DNA from: [Scytonema hofmanni] UTEX 2349
GTDB lineage: Bacteria; Cyanobacteriota; Cyanobacteriia; Cyanobacteriales; Nostocaceae
Assembly (NCBI RefSeq): GCF_000582685.1
Contig: NZ_KK073768.1
Location: forward strand, 1,579,370 to 1,643,369
Reading direction: 5' to 3'
Length of the DNA: 64,000 bases
Each line of letters opens with the position of its first letter. Position 1 is the stretch's first letter. Below, in pieces: positions 51,539 to 60,910 of this stretch. The notes below the pieces were generated by a model, which saw only the letters and a program-made list of their open reading frames with translations, was not told the DNA's origin and did not search any database. A program made the position numbers and the translations under genes.

Positions 51539-52258
51539 CTAACCTTCATTATCCAACAAAACTTGCACCCAGCGTGGGGGACGGGGGATGGGATTGCCGA
51601 GACGATCTAGTAATAGCCATGCTGCTAGGTGAACGACGAACAGATAGATAAAATTGTTAATTATAATTAAGGCGATCGCTCCCACTTGAATGAAAAATAC
51701 ACTGGGAGTTGCCAAGATTCCCAGCTTCAAAAATAACCACTCCAGAAAATCTGTTGTCTGATTAATCAAATAAATCCACAAGTCTTCACCCGACAACACA
51801 GACAACAACCACACCCGAAAAAACACCCCCAAAGTACCTAAAAGCGTACCCAAGGTGATAGAAACAATCCAGGGAACGCGGCGATGCCAAGTTGCCCCTA
51901 AAAGCACTCCCATAAAAGCAAAAGGCATGACAAACAGCAAACTGCGAACCGGTCCCATCAACACCGAAAGCAGCAACCCGGAAACTACCGCCGCCATCCA
52001 TGCTGCGCGGTTGCCCCAACGAAGATAAACTAAAGCGATCGGCACAGGAAAAAATATCCGCAAAACTGGTCCTAACGGAAAGTAGTTATTAATAAACCAA
52101 ATCAAACTAGAGGCACTTGCTAAAAATGCCGTTTCCACCATTCGCAAAGGCGCATCAGCTTTTAACTGTTGTCGGCTAAAATTTTCTTGTTTGTCTAACA
52201 ATTCATCAGCCTCGATTTGGGATTTAAGAGAGTGGCGTTCTTCTGGTTCATCTGGCAT
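51539..52258 (-). CDS. DUF2232 multi-spanning membrane protein
   Basis: A 239-residue protein with a polar N-terminus (about 1-38, LKSQIEADELLDKQEN) and about six hydrophobic helices (for example FPVPIALVYLRWG, VSGLLLSVLMGPVRSLLF, IVSITLGTLLGTLGVFF, GAIALIIINNFIYLFVVHLA). This pattern matches the cyanobacterial DUF2232 family, also related to substrate-binding parts of ECF-type transporters in overall shape, but no function is established. It sits just upstream of cobT in the same direction and about 10 bp from the Crp regulator, so an operon regulator B-DUF2232-cobT is likely. Confidence 0.8.
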   Translation of the reverse strand: MPDEPEERHSLKSQIEADELLDKQENFSRQQLKADAPLRMVETAFLASASSLIWFINNYFPLGPVLRIFFPVPIALVYLRWGNRAAWMAAVVSGLLLSVLMGPVRSLLFVMPFAFMGVLLGATWHRRVPWIVSITLGTLLGTLGVFFRVWLLSVLSGEDLWIYLINQTTDFLEWLFLKLGILATPSVFFIQVGAIALIIINNFIYLFVVHLAAWLLLDRLGNPIPRPPRWVQVLLDNEG

Positions 52259-52270
52259 ATATATAACAAG

Positions 52271-52951
52271 TTAAATTATCATCTTTTCTAGGGCTAACAA
52301 ATCGGGAACACAAATAATGTCTTGATCCCGTTTAATCAAGCCTTTTTTTTCCAGCTTTGTCAATACTCGCGTAACTGTTTCCCGCGCAAGTCCACTCAAA
52401 CTACTTAATTCCCGGTGAGGTAAATTGGGAATTTCCGTTCCTGTGTGTCCTTTTTTTCCCTGTCCCTCTGCCAAAAACAATAACGTGTCAGCCACCCGCG
52501 ACTGACTATCAGATTCGCGCAATCGCAATCTTCGATTTACTTGACGCAAGCGTCGTGCCATTAGTTGCGATAATCTAACCCCTGCCAAGGGTTCTGTGTG
52601 TAGTAACTTGACAAAATCCTGTGCCGGCATACTGCCTATCACCGTCGGAGTCAGAGTAATCACATCAGTTGAACGAGGCACTTCATCTAGCGCTGCCATT
52701 TCCCCAAACAATTCCCCCTTGCCGATAATATTTAGTGTTACCTCTTTGCCTTCTAAATTGTAGGTGCGAATTTTTACCCATCCATCGATAATAAAATATA
52801 CAGAACCTCCCCAGTCATTTTCCAGCAGAATGACTTGATTTGCCGGGTGAGTGCGGGTGACAAGATGAGTTAAGGCTGGTTCCACAACGTCTTCTGGCAA
52901 CCCTTGAAAAAAGGGCGCACTTGCGGTCCAGGGATTGGGAGGTGCGTGCAA
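52271..52951 (-). CDS. Crp/Fnr-family transcriptional regulator B
   Basis: A 226-residue regulator. The cNMP-type barrel includes VILLENDWGGSVYFIIDGWVKI (about 40-61) and IIGKGELFGEMAALDEVPRSTD (about 75-96), where GELFGEMAAL and PRS resemble the phosphate-binding cassette of cAMP-binding members. A long C-helix follows, then the HTH_Crp with LSSLSGLARETVTRVLTKLEKKGLI (about 182-206). It is likely activated by a cyclic nucleotide. It is the first gene of a probable operon with DUF2232 and cobT. Confidence 0.88.
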   Translation of the reverse strand: MHAPPNPWTASAPFFQGLPEDVVEPALTHLVTRTHPANQVILLENDWGGSVYFIIDGWVKIRTYNLEGKEVTLNIIGKGELFGEMAALDEVPRSTDVITLTPTVIGSMPAQDFVKLLHTEPLAGVRLSQLMARRLRQVNRRLRLRESDSQSRVADTLLFLAEGQGKKGHTGTEIPNLPHRELSSLSGLARETVTRVLTKLEKKGLIKRDQDIICVPDLLALEKMII

Positions 52952-53504
52952 AGTATATTAGTCCTTGATGACAATAGATTTATTAAAGCTGCAATATATG
53001 TAACAAACAAGAAGTGCTATTTTCAGCAGTAGGGCGATCGCGGCACAGCCCAACACAAACATAAAACTTAACTATGGTACACAAAAAAACGCGAAATTGC
53101 CCTTTCTCTGAAAAATCTTTACCTATAAATTTTAAATAAGTGAAAGTTTTGTGTGAAGTGCGACAAGGAGCGATTGTCACTCTTGTTTGCCCTAACTGCA
53201 AATATCATCACTTAAGACAAAACTTCATTAATGATACTAAATATAATTAATTTTGGCTCTTTTATCTTTTCTGCGATCGTGAACGGTAATGTTTCCTGTT
53301 TGCTGTCAACGTTACTCGACTGCGTTACCCTCAAAGTGACATCATTATTCATGAGCGAAAATGCGGTGTGGCTTGCTAAAATGCATTATTCCCGTCTGTT
53401 CCACCACTTCTGTGTACCCTGCGGGAGTGGCAGCCACGAATGCTATTTCAGGTAAAGTAACTTCTATAAAAGATAACGTACAGTAGTAGCTAAGGTAAAT
53501 CACA
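52952..53504. other. Divergent intergenic region
   Basis: About 550 bp between regulator B and the Hsp70-like gene. It must contain both promoters. A very short reading frame at 53140-53250 (listed separately) is the only coding hint. A HIP1 site lies near 53034, and short hairpins such as GCGGTGTGGC are not convincing. Nothing else stands out. Confidence 0.4.
53140..53250 (+). CDS. Possible 36-residue CPNC mini-protein
   Basis: From GTG 53140 the frame reads VKVLCEVRQGAIVTLVCPNC then KYHHLRQNF to a stop. A CPNC motif with a following His pair resembles half of a zinc ribbon. There is no clear ribosome site, and the length is near the chance limit; it could be the remnant of a longer zinc-binding protein. 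Confidence 0.25.
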   Translation: MKVLCEVRQGAIVTLVCPNCKYHHLRQNFINDTKYN

Positions 53505-56500
53505 GTGACTTCCCGCGCCGAAGAAATACAAAAACTAATCGCAGATATTGACGACTTATTCGCTAAAAGCGGCAAACGCTTACCCAGAGTTCTATCCGGT
53601 CAGGCAGCACAAGAACCAAGACAGGTTTTAGAACGAATTCGCGACTTTCTCAGCAAATTAAGGGAAAGCGAATCAGAAAACAAGCTTGCCGAACCGCCAC
53701 AATTATCCCCTTTATTAGCGAAATTTGCCGATCAAGGTAATAGTGAGTCTTCACCACAGCCAAATCAAATCCAACAACAGAGTGTCCAAATCCCCCAAGG
53801 GCAAAAAATTGATTTTTCCGCATTGCTTCAGCCGTTGCAAGGAGAATTACAAGCTTTGTTGCAAGAGCGAGCCACTTTAGTACAGGAAATCAGACAATTA
53901 GAGCAACGGCGATTGCACAACTACTCCTTAACCCAGCAGATAGCAAATCAGGAGCAGATGATTTCGGAATTTTTGCAGGTGTTGATGAATCGCATAGTGC
54001 CAATAACGCCACAAATAAAAGATAATTTAGCATCAGGCACCAGCCAGCATCTCGATACTAATTACTCAACAGAATTAGAATCTGCTTCGACTCCACCATT
54101 TTTAGAATCAACACAGGTAGAACAGATAACACGCTTTGCTGCGGAGTTGGATCGCCGTCTTTTATCGTTAGATGGAACTGTGAATATCGTCTTTGAAGCA
54201 CTACAGCGTAACATTCACACTTACCACGATTCATTATCTCAAGCATTAGCTAGAATGCACAGCCAAGGAGTGCAAACAGAACACTTGATGAGCAACTTTG
54301 TCAACAATTTGACTTCTGGGTTGCAGCAATCTTCTTTAAGGGGAGAAAACGAAACCTCTTCATCACCTACAATTATTCAAGAAGAGATCCCCGCGACAAA
54401 GGATCTAGATCCAGTAATTTTTGGTGTGGATGAGCCAAACTCACTCGTTACTGCTAATCCTCCAACAACAACCGCATCACAGCCGAATACTCAGTTAGTT
54501 GTTGATGAAGTAGATCAACTTTACGCCAGTTTGTTTGGTACTGAAAATCTCACCGAGCAAAGTCGAAAAATTGACACAAATCGAGATTCAGATATTACAG
54601 ATAAGTTATCTATTACTGCTTCAAGACCTTTATCGATATCGAATATCGTCCAGCCACCAGAAAGCGGTACAAAATTCCAACCAGAGATTATTAGGGATGA
54701 AGCCACCCCGGAAATAATTAATCAAGAAACAAATGTTACAGATGATGCATCTGCTTTGACCACATCCCCGGCAGAAAGCGTCACAAACGAAGTACAACAA
54801 CTCGATTCTCCCATTGTTGCTTTATATCCTTGGCTGCAAGAATTAAACGCGGATCTTGTAGATGCAAGCAACCCTACATCAGCAATATCAGATACTTCAG
54901 AAATATTAATATTTGATAATAATACTGATGTGAGTTTGCCCCAAGTACAAGAGTTAACAGTTCTTGGGGATGCAAGCAACCCTACATCAGCAATATCAGA
55001 TACTTCGGAAATATTAATATTTGATAATGATACTGATGTGAGTTTGCCCCAAGCAGAAGATTTAACAGTTGTACCTGTAGAAGAGCCGACAATTACCGAT
55101 ACAATCACAGTCTTGGGCGACTTGTTAATTTCTGTAGCGCCAGATACTTCAGAAATTCAAAATTCGGAAATAATGCCCAAAGATGAAGAACCACAGCGAC
55201 CAAACTATATTAGCGCTTCTCCCCAGGAAAATTTACTCTCTCAAGCTGAAGCGATCGCTGACTCTGTTTTTGATATTTCCTTAGACGAAGACCAATTAGA
55301 GCAATTAAATCAAGATTTAGCTGATTTTGATCGGCAGTTAAATTCTGAATCCCAACCAGAAATCAACTTAGAAAATCAATTCATAACAGAAAATACTTTG
55401 ACTGCGGCTGAGTCTGTTGTCGAGGTGTTAGAGTTTTTCCCGGCGTCAAGTGAAAAGACTAAACCGACAGATGAAGCAAGTTCCGGCTCGACAAATCAAG
55501 CAGAATCCTTCAATCTTGATGGTTCAGTTTGGTATCTGGGAATCGATTTGGGTACAACTGGAATTTCTGCCGCGCTGTTGAATCGCTCCACAAATGTAGT
55601 CTATCCTCTTTATTGGTCAGCAGAAAAACAATCGGCAGCAACTTCATTAAAACCATCGTTTCGTTTACCAGCAGAAGTTTATTTGCCTGCGGCTTCTGTA
55701 TCTGGTAGCTCGATGTCCACAGAAGCACTCCACTCCTTCGCACCAGTAGCTGTGGCTTCGGAAAAAGTGTCCGATCTAGCTACTAGCGATTCTCCCGAAG
55801 CGCAAACAAACAGTGTTTATTCAGCGCAGTTGAAGCCTTATTTACAAATAGCGATCGCCTACAAAAACGAACAAGACAAATGGGAACCTGTATTGCAATT
55901 AAATGAATTTTCCGCAGGTCCTTTGATTTGGATTGTGCGATCGCTCTCGAAATTGCTCTTAACTCTCAAATGCGATCGCACAAGCACTACACCTGGTTTA
56001 ACTGCGGCAGCTGTTGGTATAGATGAACAAAGTTTTCAGACAATTATCAATAATATTGCTGGTGTAATCTGCACTTGTCCATCTAACTGGTCAGAACAAT
56101 ATCGCTTTAATGTCCGCGAAGCTTTACTTACCAGCAAAATAGTGCAGCATCCACAACAAGTATTTTTTGTGGAAGAAGCGATCGCTAGTTTGCTCAGTGA
56201 ACTTGACGGTGCTAACGGTGAAACTGTACAATTTAGCGTTCCCGAAGGTTCTCCTCCACCAATTCAAAGCGATCGCCGTCCGATTGGTAGCACTCTCACA
56301 ATTAATATTGGCGCAACTTCCACAGAAATGGCGTTAGTCGATTTGCCAGAAAACCTGCAAGAACTAACACACAGTAATTTTATGCTCCACGGTTTTGCTT
56401 ATGCTGGCAAAGGAATTGAGCAAGATATTATCTGTCAGTTACTGTTTCCCCAAAAATGGCGACAACTACGACAACAAACAGAAGGCGATAGTAAAACTAC

Positions 56501-57440
56501 TAACAGTAATCCTTTGCATTGGCAACCAGCAATTCCTGATTTAGATCAGATGCACCTGTCAAGTTTGAATTTAGAAGAATTAGAACTTCCTCGACCTGGG
56601 GAACCCGATATCACAACTCGTATTCGTCTTCAGCAACGGCTTGAAAGTTCTCTTTTGGGACAGGCGGTATTAGATGCAGGACTTGCTTTAAAATTGATTT
56701 TACAGCACCAAGAATCTTTTACTTTGGAATTGGCAGATCAGCGATGGGTGTTGCATCGGCGAGATTTAGAGGCTCAGGTATTTGTTCCGTTTGTGCGGCG
56801 TCTCAACCGAGAACTTAACAGATTATTAGTAGCGAAGGGAATTCCTACAGAAGCAATTAATCAAGCTATACTCACCGGTGGAGTAGCAAATTGTAGTGCT
56901 GTGAAGAGTTGGCTGCGGCAAAAACTCCCCAACGCTAAGATTATTCAAGATTTATCTACCACTGACGGTGCTGCCACTTGTAGCCGGGTTGCTTATGGTT
57001 TGGCAATGTTGCCTTTGCATCCCCAAGTTGTAGAGGTAGCCAAACAACAGTATACAGATTATTTCTTGTTTAGTGAATTGCTGCGACTAATGCCAGAGCG
57101 ATCGCTATCTTTTAACGAAGTTATTCAGTTATTCGAGAATCAGGGCATCAATACCCGTGCTTGTCAGCAACGCTTGCTGGCTTTTTTGGAAGGTGAGTTA
57201 CCTCCTGGTTTGATTCCTTCTGGGCAAGACTCCAACTGGTTAACTCAAACTTCAAAAGAAAATCCTGACTATAAAGCGATCGCTGCCGAACCGCTTTTTG
57301 ACAAACAAGGTAGCCTTAGCTATCGTCCCAATTCCCGACAACTACAGGCTCTGCGTCGCTATCTCGATGCGATCAAAGCCAGTAATCAACAATCCTTTGA
57401 GGAACCTTACACAGTTAATTTCGTACTTGTCAGAAATTAA
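53505..57440 (+). CDS. Hsp70/actin-like ATPase with very long N-terminal region
   Basis: A 1311-residue protein. Residues 1-270 are helical, with a Q/E-rich coiled coil (about 100-155, LQGELQALLQERATLVQEIR). Residues about 290-670 are acidic, Ser/Thr-rich and probably disordered, including two 36-residue tandem repeats (453-524). An Hsp70/actin-type ATPase begins at about 673: phosphate-1 WYLGIDLGTTGISAALL, phosphate-2 LTINIGATSTEMALVDL and adenosine motif ILTGGVANCSAVKSWLRQKL (about 1121-1140). The substrate-binding part of DnaK is absent; the C-terminal 150 residues are helical. Such proteins occur in filamentous cyanobacteria without a known role. GTG 53505 follows a weak ribosome site; the second residues (TSRAEEIQKLIADID) fit a real start. 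Confidence 0.85.
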   Translation: MTSRAEEIQKLIADIDDLFAKSGKRLPRVLSGQAAQEPRQVLERIRDFLSKLRESESENKLAEPPQLSPLLAKFADQGNSESSPQPNQIQQQSVQIPQGQKIDFSALLQPLQGELQALLQERATLVQEIRQLEQRRLHNYSLTQQIANQEQMISEFLQVLMNRIVPITPQIKDNLASGTSQHLDTNYSTELESASTPPFLESTQVEQITRFAAELDRRLLSLDGTVNIVFEALQRNIHTYHDSLSQALARMHSQGVQTEHLMSNFVNNLTSGLQQSSLRGENETSSSPTIIQEEIPATKDLDPVIFGVDEPNSLVTANPPTTTASQPNTQLVVDEVDQLYASLFGTENLTEQSRKIDTNRDSDITDKLSITASRPLSISNIVQPPESGTKFQPEIIRDEATPEIINQETNVTDDASALTTSPAESVTNEVQQLDSPIVALYPWLQELNADLVDASNPTSAISDTSEILIFDNNTDVSLPQVQELTVLGDASNPTSAISDTSEILIFDNDTDVSLPQAEDLTVVPVEEPTITDTITVLGDLLISVAPDTSEIQNSEIMPKDEEPQRPNYISASPQENLLSQAEAIADSVFDISLDEDQLEQLNQDLADFDRQLNSESQPEINLENQFITENTLTAAESVVEVLEFFPASSEKTKPTDEASSGSTNQAESFNLDGSVWYLGIDLGTTGISAALLNRSTNVVYPLYWSAEKQSAATSLKPSFRLPAEVYLPAASVSGSSMSTEALHSFAPVAVASEKVSDLATSDSPEAQTNSVYSAQLKPYLQIAIAYKNEQDKWEPVLQLNEFSAGPLIWIVRSLSKLLLTLKCDRTSTTPGLTAAAVGIDEQSFQTIINNIAGVICTCPSNWSEQYRFNVREALLTSKIVQHPQQVFFVEEAIASLLSELDGANGETVQFSVPEGSPPPIQSDRRPIGSTLTINIGATSTEMALVDLPENLQELTHSNFMLHGFAYAGKGIEQDIICQLLFPQKWRQLRQQTEGDSKTTNSNPLHWQPAIPDLDQMHLSSLNLEELELPRPGEPDITTRIRLQQRLESSLLGQAVLDAGLALKLILQHQESFTLELADQRWVLHRRDLEAQVFVPFVRRLNRELNRLLVAKGIPTEAINQAILTGGVANCSAVKSWLRQKLPNAKIIQDLSTTDGAATCSRVAYGLAMLPLHPQVVEVAKQQYTDYFLFSELLRLMPERSLSFNEVIQLFENQGINTRACQQRLLAFLEGELPPGLIPSGQDSNWLTQTSKENPDYKAIAAEPLFDKQGSLSYRPNSRQLQALRRYLDAIKASNQQSFEEPYTVNFVLVRN
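54861..55076 (+). repeat. 108-bp tandem duplication in the Hsp70-like gene
   Basis: Two nearly identical copies of 108 bp (starts 54861 and 54969) encode DASNPTSAISDTSEILIFDN and following residues twice, with only a few base differences: a recent duplication. Confidence 0.95.
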
Positions 57441-57747
57441 GTGTTAATTTTTAGACCTGTAGAGACGCGACTGGTCGCGTCTCTACACTCGTCCGATCAG
57501 GCTTAACTCAACTGTATTGTTACATAACCGCAATGAGACTAAGTACAAATATTTACTTTTCTTCGCCTTTATTTAAATTGCGTGTTATTTTCTTATGCAT
57601 TTACTTACGATAAAATACTGAAGATTTAAAAAGCCCTGAGTAATTGAAAGATTAGATAAAATTAGCGTTTCGGCATTTACGCAAAAAAATTTTTTGTTTA
57701 TATTAGCATTTATCAACATCTAAAACAGTAAAAACCGAATTATAGCC
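57441..57747. other. Spacer with GTAGAGACG palindrome
   Basis: About 300 bp; palindrome GTAGAGACG-CGACTGGTCG-CGTCTCTAC at 57459-57486 may terminate the Hsp70-like gene. The rest is AT-rich promoter for the sugar transferase. No other gene. Confidence 0.6.
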
Positions 57748-58422
57748 GTGTCTACTTGTACTTCTTATACAGATATTAATGCTGTGGATGATTTCGTAGT
57801 TCTGAATCATCCTATACACGCATCAACAGTAAGCATTGTCAAACGATTAATTGACATTTTTGGAGCCATTATCGGGTTGATAGTTACAGTTGTGGTGGCA
57901 GTTCCAGTAGCGATCGCCAACAAAATTGACAACCCAGGTCCCATATTTTATTCTCAAATTCGCTGCGGTCTTAACGGAAAACCCTTCCGCATGTGGAAAT
58001 TTCGCTCAATGATCGTTGGTGCCGATAAACTCAAGCATCTAGTAAAAAACGAGGCAAAAGGTCACATTTTTAAATCTATTCACGATCCTCGCATTACTCG
58101 TGTCGGTAAATTTTTGCGTCGCACCAGTTTAGACGAATTTCCTCAATTTTGGAACGTATTAATTGGAGACATGAGTTTAGTTGGTACTCGTCCACCCACT
58201 CCTGACGAAGTAAGCCAATACGAACCATATCACTGGCAAAGATTGCGAGTTAAACCAGGCATTACCGGCGAATGGCAAGCTAATGGTCGTTCCTCCATTA
58301 ACGACTTTGAAACTATCGTCAACATGGATATTGACTATCAGCGTAAGTGGTCTATTCTCTACGATTTAACTCTTCTAGTCAAAACTGTTTGGGTAGTCTT
58401 TAAAAAAAGCGGTGCTTATTAA
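57748..58422 (+). CDS. Bacterial sugar transferase (initiating phosphoglycosyltransferase)
   Basis: A 224-residue monotopic enzyme: hydrophobic re-entrant segment (LIDIFGAIIGLIVTVVVAVPVAIANK, in parts, about 32-57), the catalytic KFRSMIVGADKLKH (about 88-101), RRTSLDEFPQFWNVLIGDMSLVGTRPP with the Asp-Glu pair (about 130-155) and LRVKPGITGEWQANGR. It transfers a sugar-1-phosphate to undecaprenyl phosphate and starts exopolysaccharide repeat synthesis. In heterocystous strains similar proteins (HepC and others) act in envelope polysaccharide, but I cannot assign which. GTG 57748 is used as start. It stands alone without other polysaccharide genes in view. Confidence 0.92.
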   Translation: MSTCTSYTDINAVDDFVVLNHPIHASTVSIVKRLIDIFGAIIGLIVTVVVAVPVAIANKIDNPGPIFYSQIRCGLNGKPFRMWKFRSMIVGADKLKHLVKNEAKGHIFKSIHDPRITRVGKFLRRTSLDEFPQFWNVLIGDMSLVGTRPPTPDEVSQYEPYHWQRLRVKPGITGEWQANGRSSINDFETIVNMDIDYQRKWSILYDLTLLVKTVWVVFKKSGAY

Positions 58423-58627
58423 TAAAACTTACCTAAAACTCTCTCAAGCTACAGCATATTTCACTCCTTAGGAGGTACATGCATAAAACCCAAAACCCGC
58501 TCTGAGACGTTCCGCCGGAACGTCTCTACGTCTATTCCATAAAAACGCAATCTGCTGCTCGTTTTCCATTAACAAAGCCTAAATTCTTCCTATCTTCCAA
58601 TTCACGCATTAAATAACTTTCCATTAT
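58423..58627. repeat. Composite repeat with GTAGAGACG-type palindrome
   Basis: TTTCACTCCTTAGGAGGTAC (58460-58479) then CATAAAACCCAAAAC and a palindrome at 58504-58529. The first part recurs at 62540-62575 before another palindrome of the same family. No gene. Confidence 0.65.
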
Positions 58628-59458
58628 TCAACCTTTCACACCTGCATCAGTTTCCGTCGGTACAATATAACGTTGTAAAAACAAAAATAATATCAGCACC
58701 GGCGCAATTGAAATTACCGAACCAGCAGCTACCAACCGCCAATCTAAAGAAAATGTACCCGCTAATTTAGCGACTCCCAAAGGTAGAGTGTATAACTGTT
58801 CATCTTGGATAACAATTAGGGGCCAAATAAAGTCACTCCAAGAACCAATAAATACGAAAATAGCCAAAGTTACTAGAGCTGGGCGAATCGCTGGCAACAT
58901 AATATGCCACCACAAGCCTAACTCTGAACAGCCATCCATTCTACCAGCTTCTTCCATCTCTTTAGGAACACTAATAAAAGCTTGCCGCAATAGAAAAATC
59001 CCAAATGCAGAAGCCAAGTTAGGAAAAATCATTCCCAAATAAGTGTTTCTTAAGCCCATTTGCACTGTCAAAATGTACAGGGGAATCATCACAATTTGGA
59101 AGGGAATCATAATCGTCGAGACGATCGCCACAAAAATCCAGTCTCGTCCGGGAAAGGACAATCGAGCTATCGGGTAAGCTGAAGCAGCGCAAAATAGTAC
59201 ATTTAAACCCACAGTCAGCACCGCCACTAATGTACTGTTGAATAAGTATTGCCCAAAAGGTAGAGATTGCCAAACAGAAACAAAGTTATTTAAAGTAGGT
59301 TGATTAGGCAATAATTGCAGCGGTGTCGCAAAGATATTTTCTGTTGGCGATTTCAACGCGGTACTCAAAAGCCACAGCAAAGGAAACAGCGTAATTAAAG
59401 CGATCGCTCCTAATAACACATACATCCATAACCAATTTTTACTTTTAATTTTTGTCAT
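58628..59458 (-). CDS. Carbohydrate ABC transporter permease (MalG family)
   Basis: A 276-residue permease from ATG 59458 (MTKIKSKNWLW), with six membrane segments and the EAA loop EEAGRMDGCSELGLWWHIML (about 180-199). It resembles MalG/GgtD-type inner-membrane components of sugar or compatible-solute importers. No partner permease, binding protein or ATPase gene is next to it, so the other parts must be encoded elsewhere, as often in cyanobacteria. The frame upstream to 59512 is open but adds an unlikely N-terminus. Confidence 0.88.
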   Translation of the reverse strand: MTKIKSKNWLWMYVLLGAIALITLFPLLWLLSTALKSPTENIFATPLQLLPNQPTLNNFVSVWQSLPFGQYLFNSTLVAVLTVGLNVLFCAASAYPIARLSFPGRDWIFVAIVSTIMIPFQIVMIPLYILTVQMGLRNTYLGMIFPNLASAFGIFLLRQAFISVPKEMEEAGRMDGCSELGLWWHIMLPAIRPALVTLAIFVFIGSWSDFIWPLIVIQDEQLYTLPLGVAKLAGTFSLDWRLVAAGSVISIAPVLILFLFLQRYIVPTETDAGVKG

Positions 59459-59619
59459 ATTTGAAAAGCGAACAAGTATATCTAGTACCGCAAGGCGGAA
59501 GTCAAAAGTCAAAAGTCAAAAGTCAAAAGTCATATGGAGCAAGCTTTTTAGCGATTGAAAATGGTTGGTTTATTTACGCCGTGCTGTACTAGTTATGTAG
59601 CAATAGTGGTCAGCTCGGC
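59459..59619. repeat. AGTCAAAA octamer array spacer
   Basis: About five AGTCAAAA units (59500-59530) upstream of the permease start. The remaining part is the DUF29-permease spacer. Confidence 0.8.
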
Positions 59620-60066
59620 TTACCAAAATTTCTCGTTCAGCAGCCCGTCAATCTCGCGGTTGAATTGCCATTCATCTGGAAATTCCCCTTGAGGATAATC
59701 TTCTCTGACGCTTGCTAATGCTTCATTCCAACATTTTGAGAAAATAGCCGCAACTTCATTTCGCAAAGTTGGCGATTGTTCAAGCAGATCAAGGAGTTGT
59801 TGTCGTTGCTCTCGAATTGTGATTTCCCAACCGCGATAGTCCTCTAGAGACTCCACATATATTCGTTTGAGCAGATGCGCGAGTAAGACTCTAAAGCGAT
59901 TTTTTAGCTCTCGGCGATCGCGCCCTGCCAATCCTTCAATCTCCTCAATTAGACTGTCCATGTCAATTTCGTCAAATTGACCTGCTTTCAGTTTGGTTAC
60001 AGTGTCGTCACACCATGCCACAATATCTTGTTTGTAAAGTTTGCGCTGATTAGTCATTCTAATCAT
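59620..60066 (-). CDS. DUF29 protein
   Basis: A 148-residue protein: YKQDIVAWCDDTVTKLKAGQFDEIDMDSLIEEIEGLAGRDRREL in parts, then LLAHLLKRIYVESLEDYRGW and ITIREQRQQLLDLLEQSPTL, which is the DUF29 signature, common in cyanobacteria in many copies. Function unknown; often found beside mobile elements or toxin-antitoxin genes. The start may be ATG 60066 or M4 (60057). Confidence 0.88.
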   Translation of the reverse strand: MIRMTNQRKLYKQDIVAWCDDTVTKLKAGQFDEIDMDSLIEEIEGLAGRDRRELKNRFRVLLAHLLKRIYVESLEDYRGWEITIREQRQQLLDLLEQSPTLRNEVAAIFSKCWNEALASVREDYPQGEFPDEWQFNREIDGLLNEKFW

Positions 60067-60309
60067 TTTTCTTTTCTCAACTTTCTAGATGCGACCACTC
60101 AGTAATTAATCACTTTTCTTAAATAGGCACTGATATAGCGTTTCCTAGTCTGCTCAGGTACAAATTTATCTGCGTCCATCGGCGTTTATCTATCTTCATC
60201 TGCGGTTAATTCTTTCTTTACCTCATAAATCTGGGAATCGCCATACCATAATTTTGGTTCCTTGTCCTATTGTACTGGTGAGGCTAGCACGGAATTGAGA
60301 AAGTAATTC
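60067..60309. other. Short spacer
   Basis: About 240 bp, with ATCTGCG/CGCATC-like short repeats (ATCTGCGTCCATCGGCG and ATCTTCATCTGCGG). No gene or clear terminator. Confidence 0.35.
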
Positions 60310-60894
60310 CTAACTCCTAACTTTTGTCAACCCCATTTCAGTACAAACATTTTGTAACGGCTGATCCCAAGGTTCAATTGGTAGGTGTGGTAGATAGGCA
60401 AAATCAAATACAATTCCGATAGTCGGCTTTGTAGCCCATTCAGGAGAACTCAGCAGGCGATCGTAATATCCACCCCCATAACCCAAGCGATATCCTTGAC
60501 GATCGCAAGCTACGCAGGGAATAATCATCAAATCCACTTCCCCAGGCTTTATAGTTGGTGCGTCGGCATGAGGTTCGATAATACCATAAACGTTTTTTTG
60601 TAGGGAATCTTTGGTGTAGAGATGCCAGGAAAGCGAGTCACCAACGCACCGGGGAAATCCCCATCTTTTTGTAATTTGGGTATCTTGACCACCGTCAAAA
60701 GAAATATCTGCAAACAGTGGACTTAGATCAGGTTCTTGGCGGAAACTGAAATAAGCGAGGATTGTTTTTGCTTGGGTAAAAAGCGGTGAAGTAGTTATGT
60801 AAGTGCAGATGCGATCGCTATAAAGTTTCCATTCTGCTACCGACATTGATTGACGTGTTTTGAGAAGCGATCGGCGTAATTCTGCTTTTTGCAT
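60310..60894 (-). CDS. 5-formyltetrahydrofolate cyclo-ligase
   Basis: A 194-residue protein with KAELRRSLLKTRQSMSVAEW at the N-terminus, KTILAYFSFRQEPDLSPLF, and the ATP/folate signature IPCVACDRQGYRLGYGGGYYDRLLSS (about 127-152). It converts 5-formyl-THF to methenyl-THF in one-carbon metabolism. Length is normal. It lies 16 bp after the ABC ATPase in the same direction, so they may be co-transcribed, although there is no obvious functional link. Confidence 0.93.
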   Translation of the reverse strand: MQKAELRRSLLKTRQSMSVAEWKLYSDRICTYITTSPLFTQAKTILAYFSFRQEPDLSPLFADISFDGGQDTQITKRWGFPRCVGDSLSWHLYTKDSLQKNVYGIIEPHADAPTIKPGEVDLMIIPCVACDRQGYRLGYGGGYYDRLLSSPEWATKPTIGIVFDFAYLPHLPIEPWDQPLQNVCTEMGLTKVRS

Positions 60895-60910
60895 TTACAG
60901 AAATTTTCTT

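Noticed and set aside
51358..51540. Cobalamin riboswitch near cobT
   Set aside because: Only purine/pyrimidine repeats are present; no B12-box-like GCCACTG motif was seen.
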